This document shows, in pieces, positions 23,100 through 34,371 of a DNA stretch of 64,000 nt (positions within the stretch are counted from its first letter, which is position 1; the number at the start of each line of letters is the position of its first letter). The notes beneath the pieces are model-generated. The model was not told where the DNA came from. It ran no database searches and worked only from the letters and a program-made list of their open reading frames with translations. This DNA is from Cylicocyclus nassatus (taxonomy: Eukaryota; Nematoda; Chromadorea; Rhabditida; Strongylidae): contig CATQJL010000001.1 of assembly GCA_958299035.1 (NCBI GenBank), forward strand, positions 78,513,594 to 78,577,593. The letters are read 5' to 3'. The position numbers and the translations under genes are program-made.

Positions 23100-24918
23100 T
23101 ATGACCAGAAAACAGAAAATGAAGTTGTGTGCAAAGATGGATTTAATTTTGGGATGTTTCTCGTTTTTTTTCAATGCGCTTGCAACGGTTGTCTGGAAAC
23201 CAATGCAGTTCCTTACGCCTGCGGTAGAGTAGATATGAGAACATAGGAAACATATAGTTCGATAGAGGAAAAACAAGCACTATAAAATAGGATAATTGTA
23301 AAAAGTTTGGTGCACATAGAGTTTGAAAATAAAGCCTAAAAAATTCCACTTCCGGAAAATTCCAACCCCCAAAACACGATCATTTTGAATGCCATTAACT
23401 CATTTGTGCGAGGTACAGCAAGACGGATTATTTTGCCGAGTGAAATAATTTCTTGCAGAAATACGGAATTTCGCAAAAGAATAGACGACAGGCGTTCTGC
23501 AAACGCTGAACGTTGTCGAAGTCTAAAGCTCTGCTCACGTTTTAGAACCGAGAATAGACTTTTCTGTGATTTTTGAACTTCTGTGCAACGCCATTTTTGA
23601 AAAGTACTTATGAACATATGAAAAAAAGCAACCGTGAGCATAATTTTCGCCTGCTTCCGTTCTCGCCTTGAGTGCTCTTTTTTGCAATTGCGGCACACTA
23701 CCCATTGCCTTCGCGTTGCGGTGGTCGAGGCCCCCACTGTTGTTTCGCTTTACTTGTTCAGGTTCACCACTTCAATTTTAGAATGGTTTTAGGAGGTTTT
23801 CTTAGCCTGGAAAAGTCGTTAGAGGAGATCGAAGACCAATGAGGCCTCCTTATGACCGCCCTTTCCGCTCGCTCAGGGTCCCTGACGAGTGCGCCCGCTC
23901 AAATTGGTCAGCCAGCTCTCGTAATATCTGCCTTCACCTGCGCTTGAATAAGAAAACAGGATCTCGGCAAAGGTTTACTACTTCTTGGAGAAGAAAATCG
24001 ACGTGGTCATTACAGCAAGGGACGAAGTGATCCAACCCAGTATGTGTTTTGGTGTGAAATAAATAACTCAATCCCGCATATGCTGTTCACTTCAGACATC
24101 CATAAGTATAATTGCTGTATTTTACCCATGGCTGGCAACTGAGAGAATAAAAGTTGATATTACCCCCTATAAGTAGTTCTAACAACAAACCTCAAGAATT
24201 ACAACCAAAGATTTTCAGCATCCCACAAGCCTTACATTCCGGAAAGTAGTAAGTTTAGCTTAGCAAAACGATATTTTGCACTTGGCCAAATTTGGAAAAA
24301 AGGTGAAGCTAGTGCGCATATAAATGTTTGATGTGGAGAATATATGCGTGAGGAGGTTTACGAGCTTCTTTTGAGCGAAGGTATGATTTTTGGCTGCTCG
24401 ATTTCTTTTTGAAATCCTGCTTTCAACTCTCACACAAACCAATCTGCGGTGTTTCAAATTTTGTTTTATAGAGAGCTTGCTTTGCTTTTCGAACGATACG
24501 TTTATTCTGTTTTATCTATCCTATCTTGATAGCCTAAGGGACTGCATTGATTTCCGACACAATACAAAAATTTTTCACAAAGCTAATTTGAACTCTAAAA
24601 GAATTCAAAAATCATTTCGATTGTTACTAATCAAGATACTCTAACAGTTTAACTGTTGTAACTACTCGAAAATTTCGCTACCCATTCCCTTTCCTCCCCC
24701 ATTGGCGCCTTATAAAACTATGCAAGTGACTCAGAAGCACTGTCAGTTGAATAATATACATGTTATGTGATTGAGAGATATAAATTTATTGCACTGTTTT
24801 TGCTTCAAGGACGAGTAAGAGTTGCTGGTTTATAACATCGCTTTTTCTCCGAGGATGGACAAGGGATACAAGTTCAGATATCATCATTGACAGATACTAA
24901 GAAAGATCAGTGATCCAA
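23100..24918. other. No supported gene
   Basis: Expected to hold the missing 5' exon of the ground-like gene. Minus frames here were examined, but none offered both a signal peptide and a phase-compatible donor. Confidence 0.35.
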
Positions 24919-26979
24919 TTAGGCGAGAATTAGCGCGACGAATAACGCAACCAAACAGATACCAGAAAGAGTTATTATATATCTTATTATGTGAGCAATA
25001 TGTGCTGTTGCAAGCGAACCGACTCTGGAAAAAAGGAAAAACATACAGTTTTACAAAACAAATGAGAACATGCGCAAATAATGACGATTGAGAAGATTGT
25101 CAGAAATTGATGAGGAGATGAGCATGTACTTGCACACTAAAAGTCAAATTTGTTTTGCAACCTTTGTGGGCTCTCCTGATCTTACAGGGGAGGCCCATTT
25201 GGTCGAAGTGGCCTTTCCATATGAAATCGATACGACTATAAAGAGCATCGAACGCTGATTCCAAATCTTTTTTCGTTATCTGCCGAGAGCCTTTAGATGT
25301 CGAGTTATGAGCTTTTTTGATTTAAAAATTGAGTGCATAATCAGCATAAAATTCTTCAGAATTGCTCAAATGGTATAATTCCTGATAATCAGAGCGCTCC
25401 ATTTGAACAATATCTTCTGTTCAAAATGCTCATACTTAACACTGCTCTGTCTGAGTACTGAAAAGACCGTAAAATATGATTTTACCTAGAACATGCGGTA
25501 TTTCGCACCAAGAAAATATTCATAACTCGGCATACAGAGGCGCTCGGCAGATAACAAAATTAGAATTGGAATCAGCGCTCGATACTTTTCAAAGTGGCAT
25601 TAAACTTATTTGGGAATGCCACTTCAAATAATCGGACTTCCCTTGTTAGGCGAAATGTTACAATTCTTAATGACTGAATTTGAAACAAGTTAGTAGTAAT
25701 AATCAAATAATCCAACGCAAGCTTTTTCGGAGCTTATATTCAATGATAGCCGAGCAACAAAGGTGGAATGTACGTGTGTATAAAAATGTGCTGGCGACTT
25801 CTTTTTACTAATAAATGAATAAAATAATTTTGAAAATTTTCAAAAAATTCAAATTAGCCTTGTAAGAGATTTTTCCGAATGGCTACCGCCACGCCCCCTT
25901 TTCGTGAAATTTCGGGGTTATGGGCCTTCAAAAATTTTGGGAAGCATTTCAGAAAATTTCTGCTTGGCTCACGCAATGCATAAGGAAAAATTTTTTGTTC
26001 CCCCTCTCCCAAAAAAGAAATCCGGGGTACGCCACTGTTCAAAGCTAATCATTTTGTTCATCTGATTGGGGACTGACATCGTGCATCATGCGTGAGCAAA
26101 GTCCTTCACCTTTACCATCTGGCAAAGCCTAATATAAAATTGAGCTGAAAGACTTACTTGGTAGGAAAAATGCCGTAGATAATGGAAACAGCACTTGAAG
26201 TAGTAATAATTGCAGGAGCATCCTGTAATGATGTGAATTAGAAGCAGAAAAGGCATGTCGGAATCTTGGAAGAGAGCAACAAAAAATCAATGCTATCAGA
26301 CAGCAGGAATTATTGCGGAATAGAACGAGACATCCATTTATAATAGTAAAATTTCATGGTGCCTATGATTGATGTCGTCCAATACCATTGAATTCGCGTG
26401 ATTTTTCGCATAAAAACAGTTCTGGTAGTTTGAGGAACACTCGATGACGGGGTTGCAATTACCAGGCAATCGCGAATGTGACGGCATAATTTGGTTTTTT
26501 AAAGGCAGCGTCCGGGCAAAATTTCGCCTCTCATGTTTCTGCCTTTCTGGGGCCTTTCCGTGGCCCTGATTACAGTTGTAAAGTCCAAAACTGTTCAAAA
26601 CTCCCAAAAAACCCGGTTCTTGGGGACCCTCTCTTCAAGGAACGGACGAGTTTCGCATTGCTCGTCCCCATCATCATGCCAGCGGGAGGAGCTGCAACTG
26701 CACGGATGCAGTTGCATTGCATGTGCAGGGCAACTGCAATGCAACTGCAATGCAACCGCACACCTGCGTAAGCACTCGTCCTCAGGGGTGGTTTGTGATA
26801 CGAAGGGGCGGCTTGTGATACGTATCACAGGCCCGCATCTCCTTTTAGAGGCCACCTCAGAGGATCGGACCAACGCAGATCGGATACTCATGGGCCCCTC
26901 TTTACAACTATGTGCTCATCTGGGTAGATGGATCTTGCCCGGACGCTGCCTTTAAAAAAAGCTCTGGCTCCGCATTTAC
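24919..26979 (-). CDS. Three exons of an unrecognised membrane protein, one split by a MITE
   Basis: Minus-strand exons in order. (1) 26956-26979 plus 26386-26498, interrupted by the MITE at 26503-26951: TTTTCAG acceptor; without the MITE and one TTAA it reads 47 open codons from VNAEPELFLKNQIMPSHSRL through NCNPVIECSSNYQNCF to a GTATTG donor. (2) About 26164-26228: acceptor ATTACAG, DAPAIITTSSAVSIIYGIFP, donor GTAAGT, with two bases left over. (3) 24919-25024: TTCCAG acceptor, one leading base, VGSLATAHIAHIIRYI, then a hydrophobic tail ending in a stop. The phases are compatible in that order. The protein would end in a membrane anchor. No family recognised. Joining exon 2 to exon 3 across 1.1 kb is the weakest step; exon 2 also reads MLLQLLLLQVLFPLST in another frame, a possible signal peptide. 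Confidence 0.4.
25190..25680. repeat. Foldback repeat related to 3197-3535
   Basis: An inverted repeat with inner termini CGAACGCTGATTCCAAAT and GGAATCAGCGCTCGATA and outer termini GGGGAGGCCCATTTGGTCGA and its approximate mirror. It lies inside the inferred last intron of the gene at 24919-26979. Confidence 0.55.
26503..26951. mobile_element. AGGCAG MITE, copy 3, inserted in an exon
   Basis: Termini AGGCAGCGTCCGGGCAAAAT and the inverse ending CTGCCT, flanked by TTAA (26499-26502 and 26952-26955), 449 bp. It resembles copies 1 and 2 at the ends only. The centre (about 26690-26760) is a run of imperfect GCAATGCAACT repeats. It interrupts a minus-strand coding exon. Confidence 0.75.
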
Positions 26980-27189
26980 CTGAAAAGCCGTTCGAGGCTA
27001 ATAGTCCGCGAATGATTCAGTATTTAATGTCAACTGAGATAAAGAAGACATTAAAATTGACTTCTCTTCATAATGTACTTTTTTCCTTACTAATTTTTCC
27101 AAGAATAATATATAATAAACAGTTTGTTGCAGAATACTTAATGACCGTTGCGGAAGTGTTGTTTTCAGCAAATGACTATGGCTAGTTTT

Positions 27190-27990
27190 CGCGTATTCAT
27201 CTCGAATCCAGTGAAAAGAAGATTGGACTAAATTTTATTTTTTGAGCAAATTATTAGGTTGATGCTTCTTCCACAAAAATTTTGAAATTGTGTTACTTGC
27301 TCCAGCTTCAATAAATCTTCTAATTTGAAAAGCGCTAAAGGGAAAAAATCATACGCTTTCAGTGCTTGGGTTGAAATTCCTTGAGGGCATCTGGCAACGA
27401 TATAAGTTGATCAAGAGGAATACTCAAGAAGTGATTTCTCGATTTTTGGTTGCTACAATGTTTACTGAGATTTGAATCTATTTTTGTTCTCGTTTTTATA
27501 TCCTACTCTTTTTGAATGAGAGAAATTGGTATAGATTGGATATCTCAACGAATAGTTGTAAGTTTTGATTTTTTGGAATCGAATTATTGGTTTTGTTTCA
27601 AATTGTTTTTAATGTAATATAGAATACTACGCTCAATATACAAAACGAAGAGCACAATGTGCAAATCATTTAGTTTGTTTGTTCATTTTCAAGATGTTTT
27701 TTCCTATTTTTCGTGCAAGGATTGTACATCAACCTAATAATCTGATAGCTAAAGGTTCTCGTGCCCTCAACCTATTTGAATAAAAAGTCGGAACAAATCC
27801 TATTCAATAAAAAGACATCGTAAGGTTAGACACCAAACGCATCAATGAAGGAGATAGAAAATGGAAAAAGCATTGCAGCAGCAAAGCAGCATTGCATGTT
27901 TCGTCACGGTCAAACACTTCATTGGTACGGGAATAGAAAAAAGCGCAACCGTGAAAACATGAGATAGCCCATGAAAAGACACACTTGCAT
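27190..27990. other. No supported gene
   Basis: AT-rich. A segment at 27885-27965 (ACGGTCAARCACTYCATTG) recurs at 29115-29190, so both are copies of a dispersed repeat or of a duplicated locus. I could not build a gene from either. Confidence 0.35.
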
Positions 27991-27997
27991 AACTTAC

Positions 27998-28452
27998 AAG
28001 GAAAGGATACCAACATTAGTTGGCGATTATAGACGAGGTTTTTTATATCACTATACGCGTCTCCGAATGCTGATTCCAAATCTGCTTTTTTTGCGGAATA
28101 TTTCTCCGAAAGAAGTTATGAGCTTTTGAGTGTACAAATTTGAGTGGCTCAAAATCAGCGAAAAGCTCCAAAACAACATCTATGTTGACTTTCACTGACT
28201 ATATTCCTTTCCTGTAGTCAATACACTTGATACAAAATTCATTCCACATTTTCAGGTGTTTTTCTACAGCTTTTCGCTAATTCTAAGCCACTTGAAGCTG
28301 AGAAATTTGGACATTCAAACGCTCATATGTTCTTTCGGAAAGTTGTTTCGCAAAAAGGAAAGCAGATTTGGAATCAGCGCTTAATGACTCACCTACTGAT
28401 ATGCATACATCTCGTTTTTAATCGCCAACTTATGTTCGTATCCTTCCCTTAT
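27998..28452. repeat. Foldback repeat related to 3197-3535
   Basis: Left arm AAGGAAAGGATACCAACATT followed by AGTTGGCGATTATAGACGAG is mirrored on the right ending at about 28452. Inner termini GCTGATTCCAAATCTG and GGAATCAGCGCTTAATG match the family at 3197 and 25190. Confidence 0.55.
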
Positions 28453-28516
28453 TAGCCAATGTGCATTTAGATGGCATTGATTTGTGGCAAAATTTCAAAA
28501 GCATATCACTGCATAT

Positions 28517-28591
28517 CAGTGGTGTACCGAGGGGGAGGGCGCGCCCGCGCCCCCCCCCCCCCCCCGAGCCGAAATCCTGGGTACGCCACTG
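28517..28591. mobile_element. 75-bp hAT-like MITE
   Basis: Ends CAGTGGTGTACC and GGTACGCCACTG with an exact 8-bp duplication CTGCATAT on both sides (28509-28516 and 28592-28599), as hAT insertions make. The middle is a C-rich run. A single similar end, GGTACGCCACTG, occurs at about 26026-26037. Confidence 0.75.
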
Positions 28592-28627
28592 CTGCATATC
28601 TCCAACAATGGCATCTGTCACCCGCAG

Positions 28628-28737
28628 TCAGAAAGGGTCATCACTGACATAGCGTGAGGAACTGGTGAACTTCAAAGCATTATACTTCACAATCTCAATG
28701 ACCTCACACTTCAACAGCTTATCAGTTTCAACAGAGT
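28628..28737 (-). CDS. Candidate terminal exon, unrecognised
   Basis: An open minus frame of 35 residues, SVETDKLLKCEVIEIVKYNA then LKFTSSSRYVSDDPF, ending in TGA. The other frames are closed. The acceptor is weak (CTGCTGAG). It could be the end of a separate gene or, if the stop is a mutation, an upstream exon of the gene at 24919-26979. No family recognised. Confidence 0.3.
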
Positions 28738-29587
28738 CTCAGCAGATATTGGAGGTACATAGACCTGGTATCATCTATCAGGAGTATCTAATGATATGTA
28801 TTGTTTGCAGCTGCGACTTGAGATCCTTTCTAATTTTTTGAAAATCGCTGCTCTGAGGAAAAAATTATGAGTTGGTAAAAACTGCAATTTCTTTTAAACA
28901 AATGTTAAACTAGTGCTCATTTTCAGGCATAATCTTGAAATTTTTCTGCATATTCGACTCCAAGTCAAGAAAAATAGCAAATCACATCGAGAGATGGAGG
29001 GTGTGTTGGTTTCATCGTCTTATTCTATACGAATAAAAATTGTGAGAATACTATATGCATCTGAGAAATCTCCCAGGCAAATAGCGGATTGAGACTGTGA
29101 ATGAGAGTTTTCAATGGAACGAATGAGCAGTATTGCGTGTTTCATCACGGTCAAGCACTCCATTGCTAGAACGGAGTAAAAAAAAGAGTGGCCATGGAAC
29201 TGCGAATTGATTCACGCGAAACTCGCATCTATAGCTCTCAATTTACTGGATGTGAGATTGATTTTGATTTGAGACAAAGTCAGATTATAATCGTATTAAA
29301 GTCTATAGAAGGCACTGAATTCTATACCAAGACTTTCATTCTGTTTCAAAATCACATTAGCTCTGATTCGACTGCTTTGTAAAAATGAAAGATTATAAAA
29401 TAAAAGATATTCAATCAAAAAAGCTGTTCGAGTTTTGCGGCTATGATAGCATTATGTATCTGAGGGAAATCTATGACAACTGACAATAAGAAGTGAATTT
29501 TCAAGAAATGAATATACTCTTCTTCTGCAAAATTTTCAAATTCTCTGCAAAACAAAAGCCAAGACGAGTCTTTACGAAAACAGGCTA

Positions 29588-30130
29588 GTCATGGATTTCT
29601 GTGACTAGTAAAAACGCGGACGTTGCGGTGCTTAAAAACAGAACTGGAGCTCATTTCAAACTGGATCCCGACAAAGCTAATTTTAAAGGTAAAAAGAAAA
29701 ATAGCCATATTTAAAGAAATGGACAAACAGCTGTACAACCGACAAGAACTGCATTGCAGAAACAGGATTGGGCTAAACAAAAGCTGAAAAGCTTTTGCCT
29801 TATTATGGCTCATGCTAGTCTGAAAATTTTTTTCTTGATTGGCAGATGAAGAAGGCGGAAATTTGAGAGAGTATAAATATTCACAATCATTTTCGATTAC
29901 TCCAAACACAGTTCTTCATAAATTGTCACTACATTATTATACGACGGAAAACTTACTCCAGACAATGGGAGAATCATAGATGTAGCGAGTAAGCAGGAAT
30001 TCACTTTAGGTACAAGGATCTTGCGAGAAATAGAAGAAATGACGAAGTAAAATGGTCTGGTAGTTCTGACAACAAAGTCAACTGCTTTGAAAACGATTGC
30101 GGTCAGAGGATAGTCCCTCTTATAACAGCG
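29588..30130 (-). CDS. Candidate exons, possibly a decayed chemoreceptor
   Basis: Minus strand: an open stretch at about 29953-30130 (YKRDYPLTAIVFKAVDFVV to MILPLSG) ends at a GTAAGT donor. A second open stretch begins after AAATTTTCAG near 29825 (TSMSHNKAKAFQLLFSPILF) and ends at a stop at 29589. The hydrophobic pattern vaguely recalls nematode seven-transmembrane chemoreceptors, but no diagnostic motif is present. It may be a pseudogene or chance. Confidence 0.22.
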
Positions 30131-30246
30131 AGTATGTCGAAAAAAAATAGAAAAATACCTCAATATTCGCAAAAATTTTGCGCTTTGGGGTCATTTTCTA
30201 TGGACAAGTGTTGTCGCCAAAGGGAGCATACTACATATATGAGCTG

Positions 30247-30554
30247 TTAACACCTTGACGATGAGGTCTCATTTTGCGTGGCGGTGCAGTGGGAAAACGC
30301 GATATTGCAGAACATTTTTGTTGTTGTTTATTTTGCGGTTGTTTACGAGATACGAGAATGTTTTGTAAACATCTGTTAAAATTTTTCTGGACGACGGAGT
30401 CTACAGATCCCAAAGTCGCCATAACCCCGAATGCAAAATAGAAAAATGTTAGATTTGAAAATGATATGCCTCTGCAAGAGGTGTAGGTCACCGATGGTCC
30501 CTGCAGCGAGAATGTGAGGGCCACCGGTGGTCCACATCGTCGTCAATGGGTCAA
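30247..30554. mobile_element. TTAAC-CATTGACGAC MITE, copy 2
   Basis: Left end TTAACACCTTGACGATGAGG, right end CCACATCGTCGTCAATGGGT, about 308 bp. It contains the GGCCACCGGTGGTCCACATC block shared with 50216-50542. Confidence 0.6.
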
Positions 30555-31047
30555 TTCACTGGACAACACTAAACTATGTATTGTTATTGTAGCCGACGAC
30601 GAAAGTGTGTAATTATCATGGCTCCAGCTGCTATTTTGTGCGATTGCACTACTTTCTAGTAAACTCAAACTACTGCGCTTAATTTTCTACTTCGCGCAAT
30701 TTCTTAAAATCAGTTTTATTCTCTTCGAACTACTTTTTACTATGTCTGTTTACTATTTCTACGCTTCCACTGGCTTGCTCGTCTGCTAATCCCAAAAGTG
30801 GTGCAATTAAACAAAGTGAATGCAAAAACGAGGGCGGCTGTGTACAAAAAAAAACAACTTCCAAGCGTTTGGTGAACAAAAAATTACTGCGCTTATGGAG
30901 TTATTAACGCAAAGAATACATTGTGCAATTAGGGCCCATAAAATCTTGAAATGCTAAGAATTTCAATAAAAAAAAGCACTCAAAAAAGAGCTGCATGAAA
31001 ACGCCTATAAGGAAAGTAGATCAGGAACGTTTGCTGTGAAGAGTAAA

Positions 31048-31175
31048 TCATAGATAAATGATTCGATTATTGGCTAACTGGAAGAAGTAGAGCGCGATAA
31101 AGACAATAGAAATTGCAATAACGGAAATCTTATGAGAATGATACTTCTTCTTGTAGAAGCGCTTCGCAATCGTAA
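31048..31175 (-). CDS. Candidate terminal exon with a transmembrane segment
   Basis: After a GATCCAG acceptor the minus frame reads 41 residues: a basic stretch (TIAKRFYKKKYHSHK), a hydrophobic helix (ISVIAISIVFIALYFF), then a short tail and TGA. The polarity fits a single membrane anchor with a basic cytoplasmic side. It may end the gene whose first exons are at 33444-40004, but it needs one left-over base from the exon before, and the exon at 33444-34414 ends in phase 0, so a missing exon would be required. Confidence 0.33.
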
Positions 31176-31179
31176 CTGG

Positions 31180-32617
31180 ATCAGATCAGCGAGAGAGAAA
31201 GCGGGAACGTTGCATTAATACGACGAATGAAATCAGCGTTATCATTCATTGTCGCATTGCAATTACGATCCGAGATATGCATCGAAGCCAAGAAAGCGAG
31301 CACTCTCAGAATTTATTTGGAAGGGGGCGGAGTGGGAGCCGAGGCGATGCAGGATAGCCGTTGAGGTAGATGGGGCTCCCACTTAGCGGCCTAATCATAG
31401 ATGACCGGCTTTCAAACCGGGTCAGACGGAAGGCGACCACCATACAAGGCTATCTCATCGTGCATGCATTCTCATCACGAAGCGTCGATCATTTCACTAA
31501 ATGATCCTTCGAAAGCCGGAAGTGCCAAATGGGTACGGGTTCGTGAAAGCTTATCATGGGATCTTGAGATATTTCAGTTTGCGAGGCGATATACTTCCCT
31601 TTTTCTTTTGGTAGATGCTATCGGCTAATCCGTGAGCGGGAAAATTAGGTAGGATAGTCAGCGACTGACTTTTTCAGCTAGCACATCATATCGACTAATA
31701 AGCTTTTCATCGTCAGTGATGTGTGTCTGAATATGACTATTTTTGAAACTATTTTTCCAGATTTGGATCTTTGTCCGAGTTTTCCTAGGATATAAAAGAC
31801 ACAAGGTTCAAACTTATTTCGACTAACTTATCTTCACACTTAATCACGTTCAATTGAAAACAACCAAACTATATTATAAACAGAACCATAGAAGCTCTTG
31901 GACCGTTCGCACTTTTTACCAGAGTAAAAAATGAAGTATTGATAACTAATTTTATGGGAGTGACAGAAATGTAAGAAACACGACTTTGCTATGATAAAAA
32001 AAACTCTCGAAAAAGATTATCTAAAAATCGCTGAGTATAATATGAAAAAAATTCTCTCCTCTAATTCTATTTGATCGTTCGTTTGCGAAGTAATTAGATA
32101 GGATGGTCAGCGATTATGCTGGTACATCTTGTCAAATTGTTAGCGAGAGGACAATCACAAAAACTCACAGAATTCTAAACATCTCTTGTTGGGCTTCTGT
32201 AACATATGTCGATTAGCTCACATCCCGTAAAGACCATTTTTTGCATATCCAGCACTAACACATAATACGTTAACTATTTGAAAGCATGGAACATACTTTC
32301 AGAAAATTTCTTTCTTTTTCATAGTGAAGAATCGCAACGACCCTTGTTTTTGGTGTAACATAAGCATCACTATACAGAAAAATAGAATGCATGGCAAAGT
32401 CATTTTACCTGCTTTACGCTTGAAAGATTATTCAATTAAGAAAAAAAATTTTTTTTATAGAAATTGTACAAAAGAATTTCCCATAGAAAATCGGAAAAAA
32501 AGTTGGCCCTTTGTGATTCTTTACTTTCATCCCAAAGCTGCATTCATTTCCAAAGCGATATATAACTCCTTCCCTTAGACGGAGTTCAATTTCTAGACCC
32601 TTTCTGAAACTCCTCAG
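31180..32617. other. No supported gene
   Basis: 31320-31640 is GC-richer with no recognisable product. A plus frame at 32456-32578 follows a TTTTATAG acceptor and might be an upstream exon of the pseudogene at 32618, but this is not supported further. Confidence 0.3.
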
Positions 32618-33265
32618 TAAGGAAAGAGGATCTCGACATTTTGGATATACGATTTCAAAACAAAAGTGTAAAAATCATTTTATACATATAGAGTCTTATG
32701 AGAATTGGACAATCTTCTGTGTTTAGTGAAGAAAGAATGAATAAGCTAAGTAGTTTAGGAAAGAAATGTGATATAAGAAAAAAGGTACATGTATGCCTTT
32801 TCCGGGAACAAAGTACATCGAAAGTTGAACTCAACCCCACCGAAATAGACTTTATCCAGAAAGATGAGCAGTTTTTTCATACCCCTAGATGCGTGCCACG
32901 ACGGCATGGTAAGTGGAATTCCATTATCGTTTCAATGTTCAAAAAATTCTCATCACAATAGATTAAAACTAGTCTCTAAACTATCAGACAGTAATTATGC
33001 TTTATGGACGCCTCAAAAGAACTTGCATTTGAGTATTTTGAATTGGCATCATTTGCAGCTGTAAGAAGAGTTCTAATTAGTTCCTATTTAGGTGCAATAG
33101 TTTCCAAAAAAGTTGCCCGAAAATCAACCTGGGTTTTTATCTGAGACAACAGATCTTAGCATATTCTTGGATAAACTGAATACTTTTGAGAAATTCCTTG
33201 GCAAAAATGAAGCTCATACCATTGCTGATATTTCGGGAGACGGACAGGAGGCGCGATTTTTCTAA
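32618..33265 (+). pseudogene. Frameshifted pseudogene, family not recognised
   Basis: Coding-like plus-strand sequence in three parts. 32618-32908 (acceptor CTCCTCAG, donor GTAAGT) reads KERGSRHFGYTISKQKCK to YENWTIFC, then shifts frame near 32721 and continues FSEERMNKLSSLGKKCDIRK to HTPRCVPRRHG. About 32962-33060 starts KLVSKLSDSNY in one frame and switches near 33000 to MDASKELAFEYFELASFAA, with a GTAAGA donor. After a 40-bp intron, 33101-33265 reads FPKKLPENQPGFLSETTDLS to ISGDGQEARFF and a stop. Two frame breaks in otherwise continuous coding sequence indicate a pseudogene, unless they are sequencing errors. The last two exons join cleanly and could encode a 73-residue peptide from the ATG at 33004. 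Confidence 0.45.
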
Positions 33266-33453
33266 AAGTCATCAATTTAATAGCCAAATTTAGAGCTATG
33301 AGAATCTTTAAAAAATAACAGACAAACTTTTGGTCTGGCTTACTAGTCATCTAAAGCTACTACTTGCTAATTTTGACTGCTTTTAGTGAAACCTTGTTTA
33401 AAAAGTTCATGAAAACACCCACCAAAAACAAGCAATTACTCACTGCTCCAATA

Positions 33454-34371
33454 CAGGGTGGGGCAAAAGTCTGGGAACCGAATTTGCAGTGCTGTAAATC
33501 AAGAAACTATTGATGATTTTGATCCCAAATTGTATTGCAATCATCCTTCACAAATCACACTTTAGCTAGCTAGAAATGCTTGCCATATATTTTTGTAAGA
33601 ATTGGATTCAGACAAATGCTTCTGCTAAGCGAGATAGTCGAAATTCTTGGTTTTCACAACTTATCTCGTAGCTAAAGATACAGTGGATATTCTAGAGCAC
33701 TTCGATGCATACAATGTAGAGAAGGCTTTGCGTTATCAATTCGTAGTAGTTGCGTTTCTCAGGTAGTATTCTTTCGAAAACGCAAAATAAAAATTTGAGA
33801 ATACTACCTGCGTGTCAGTGCTCATTTGTCTTCAAAATAAAGAAGGCTACATTAGAGCAGCAGACATTGAATTTTAGGCTATATTCTTTCCAAGAGTTTT
33901 CTATGCAATCATCTACTCAAATTCGTTCGAGTGAGCAATTTCAATACTTTTCAGATTATAATTTTTCGCTCCCGTTCGCGCAATCGCACCCAGATTTCCA
34001 GTATGCGAGTACACTTGCCTCCACTAAAAATTTCAAAATGTCTTCCTAAACATTGCAAAAAAAATTTTCCTCGCAGCACGTTGTAGCCAAAAGCTTTCTC
34101 TATCACAATACATATTTGCCTGGTGAAAGAAACAGTTATCGTGAAGGCATGGGACGAATTTCATCACGACTGTCTGCGTGACATGACAGGCGGACTCGCC
34201 AAGATTTCGAAGGGCTGCTTTGAAGCCAGAAGAGGCAATCTCAAAATCTGAGAGCAGTGTTATATTTGTAAAGGTTCGGTTTATGTGTGCACCGAATATT
34301 TTGTTTCTAGGTACTTTCCTTCTGATTTTATCTGAAAAAGTACAAGGCTCCCAGACTTTTGCCCCACCCTG
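33454..34371. mobile_element. CAGGGTGGGG mariner-like element, inserted in an exon
   Basis: A 918-bp element with inverted ends CAGGGTGGGGCAAAAGTCTG and its mirror ending CCACCCTG, and TA on both sides (33452-33453 and 34372-34373). No transposase frame. Ends and target fit a Tc1/mariner-class MITE. Confidence 0.7.

Noticed and set aside
26595..26891. 98-codon minus frame
   Set aside because: Lies wholly within the AGGCAG MITE and its GCAATGCAACT repeats.
33216..33262. Minus-strand exon with TTTTAG acceptor and GTATGA donor
   Set aside because: It overlaps the plus-strand exon 33101-33265, whose coding signal is much stronger.
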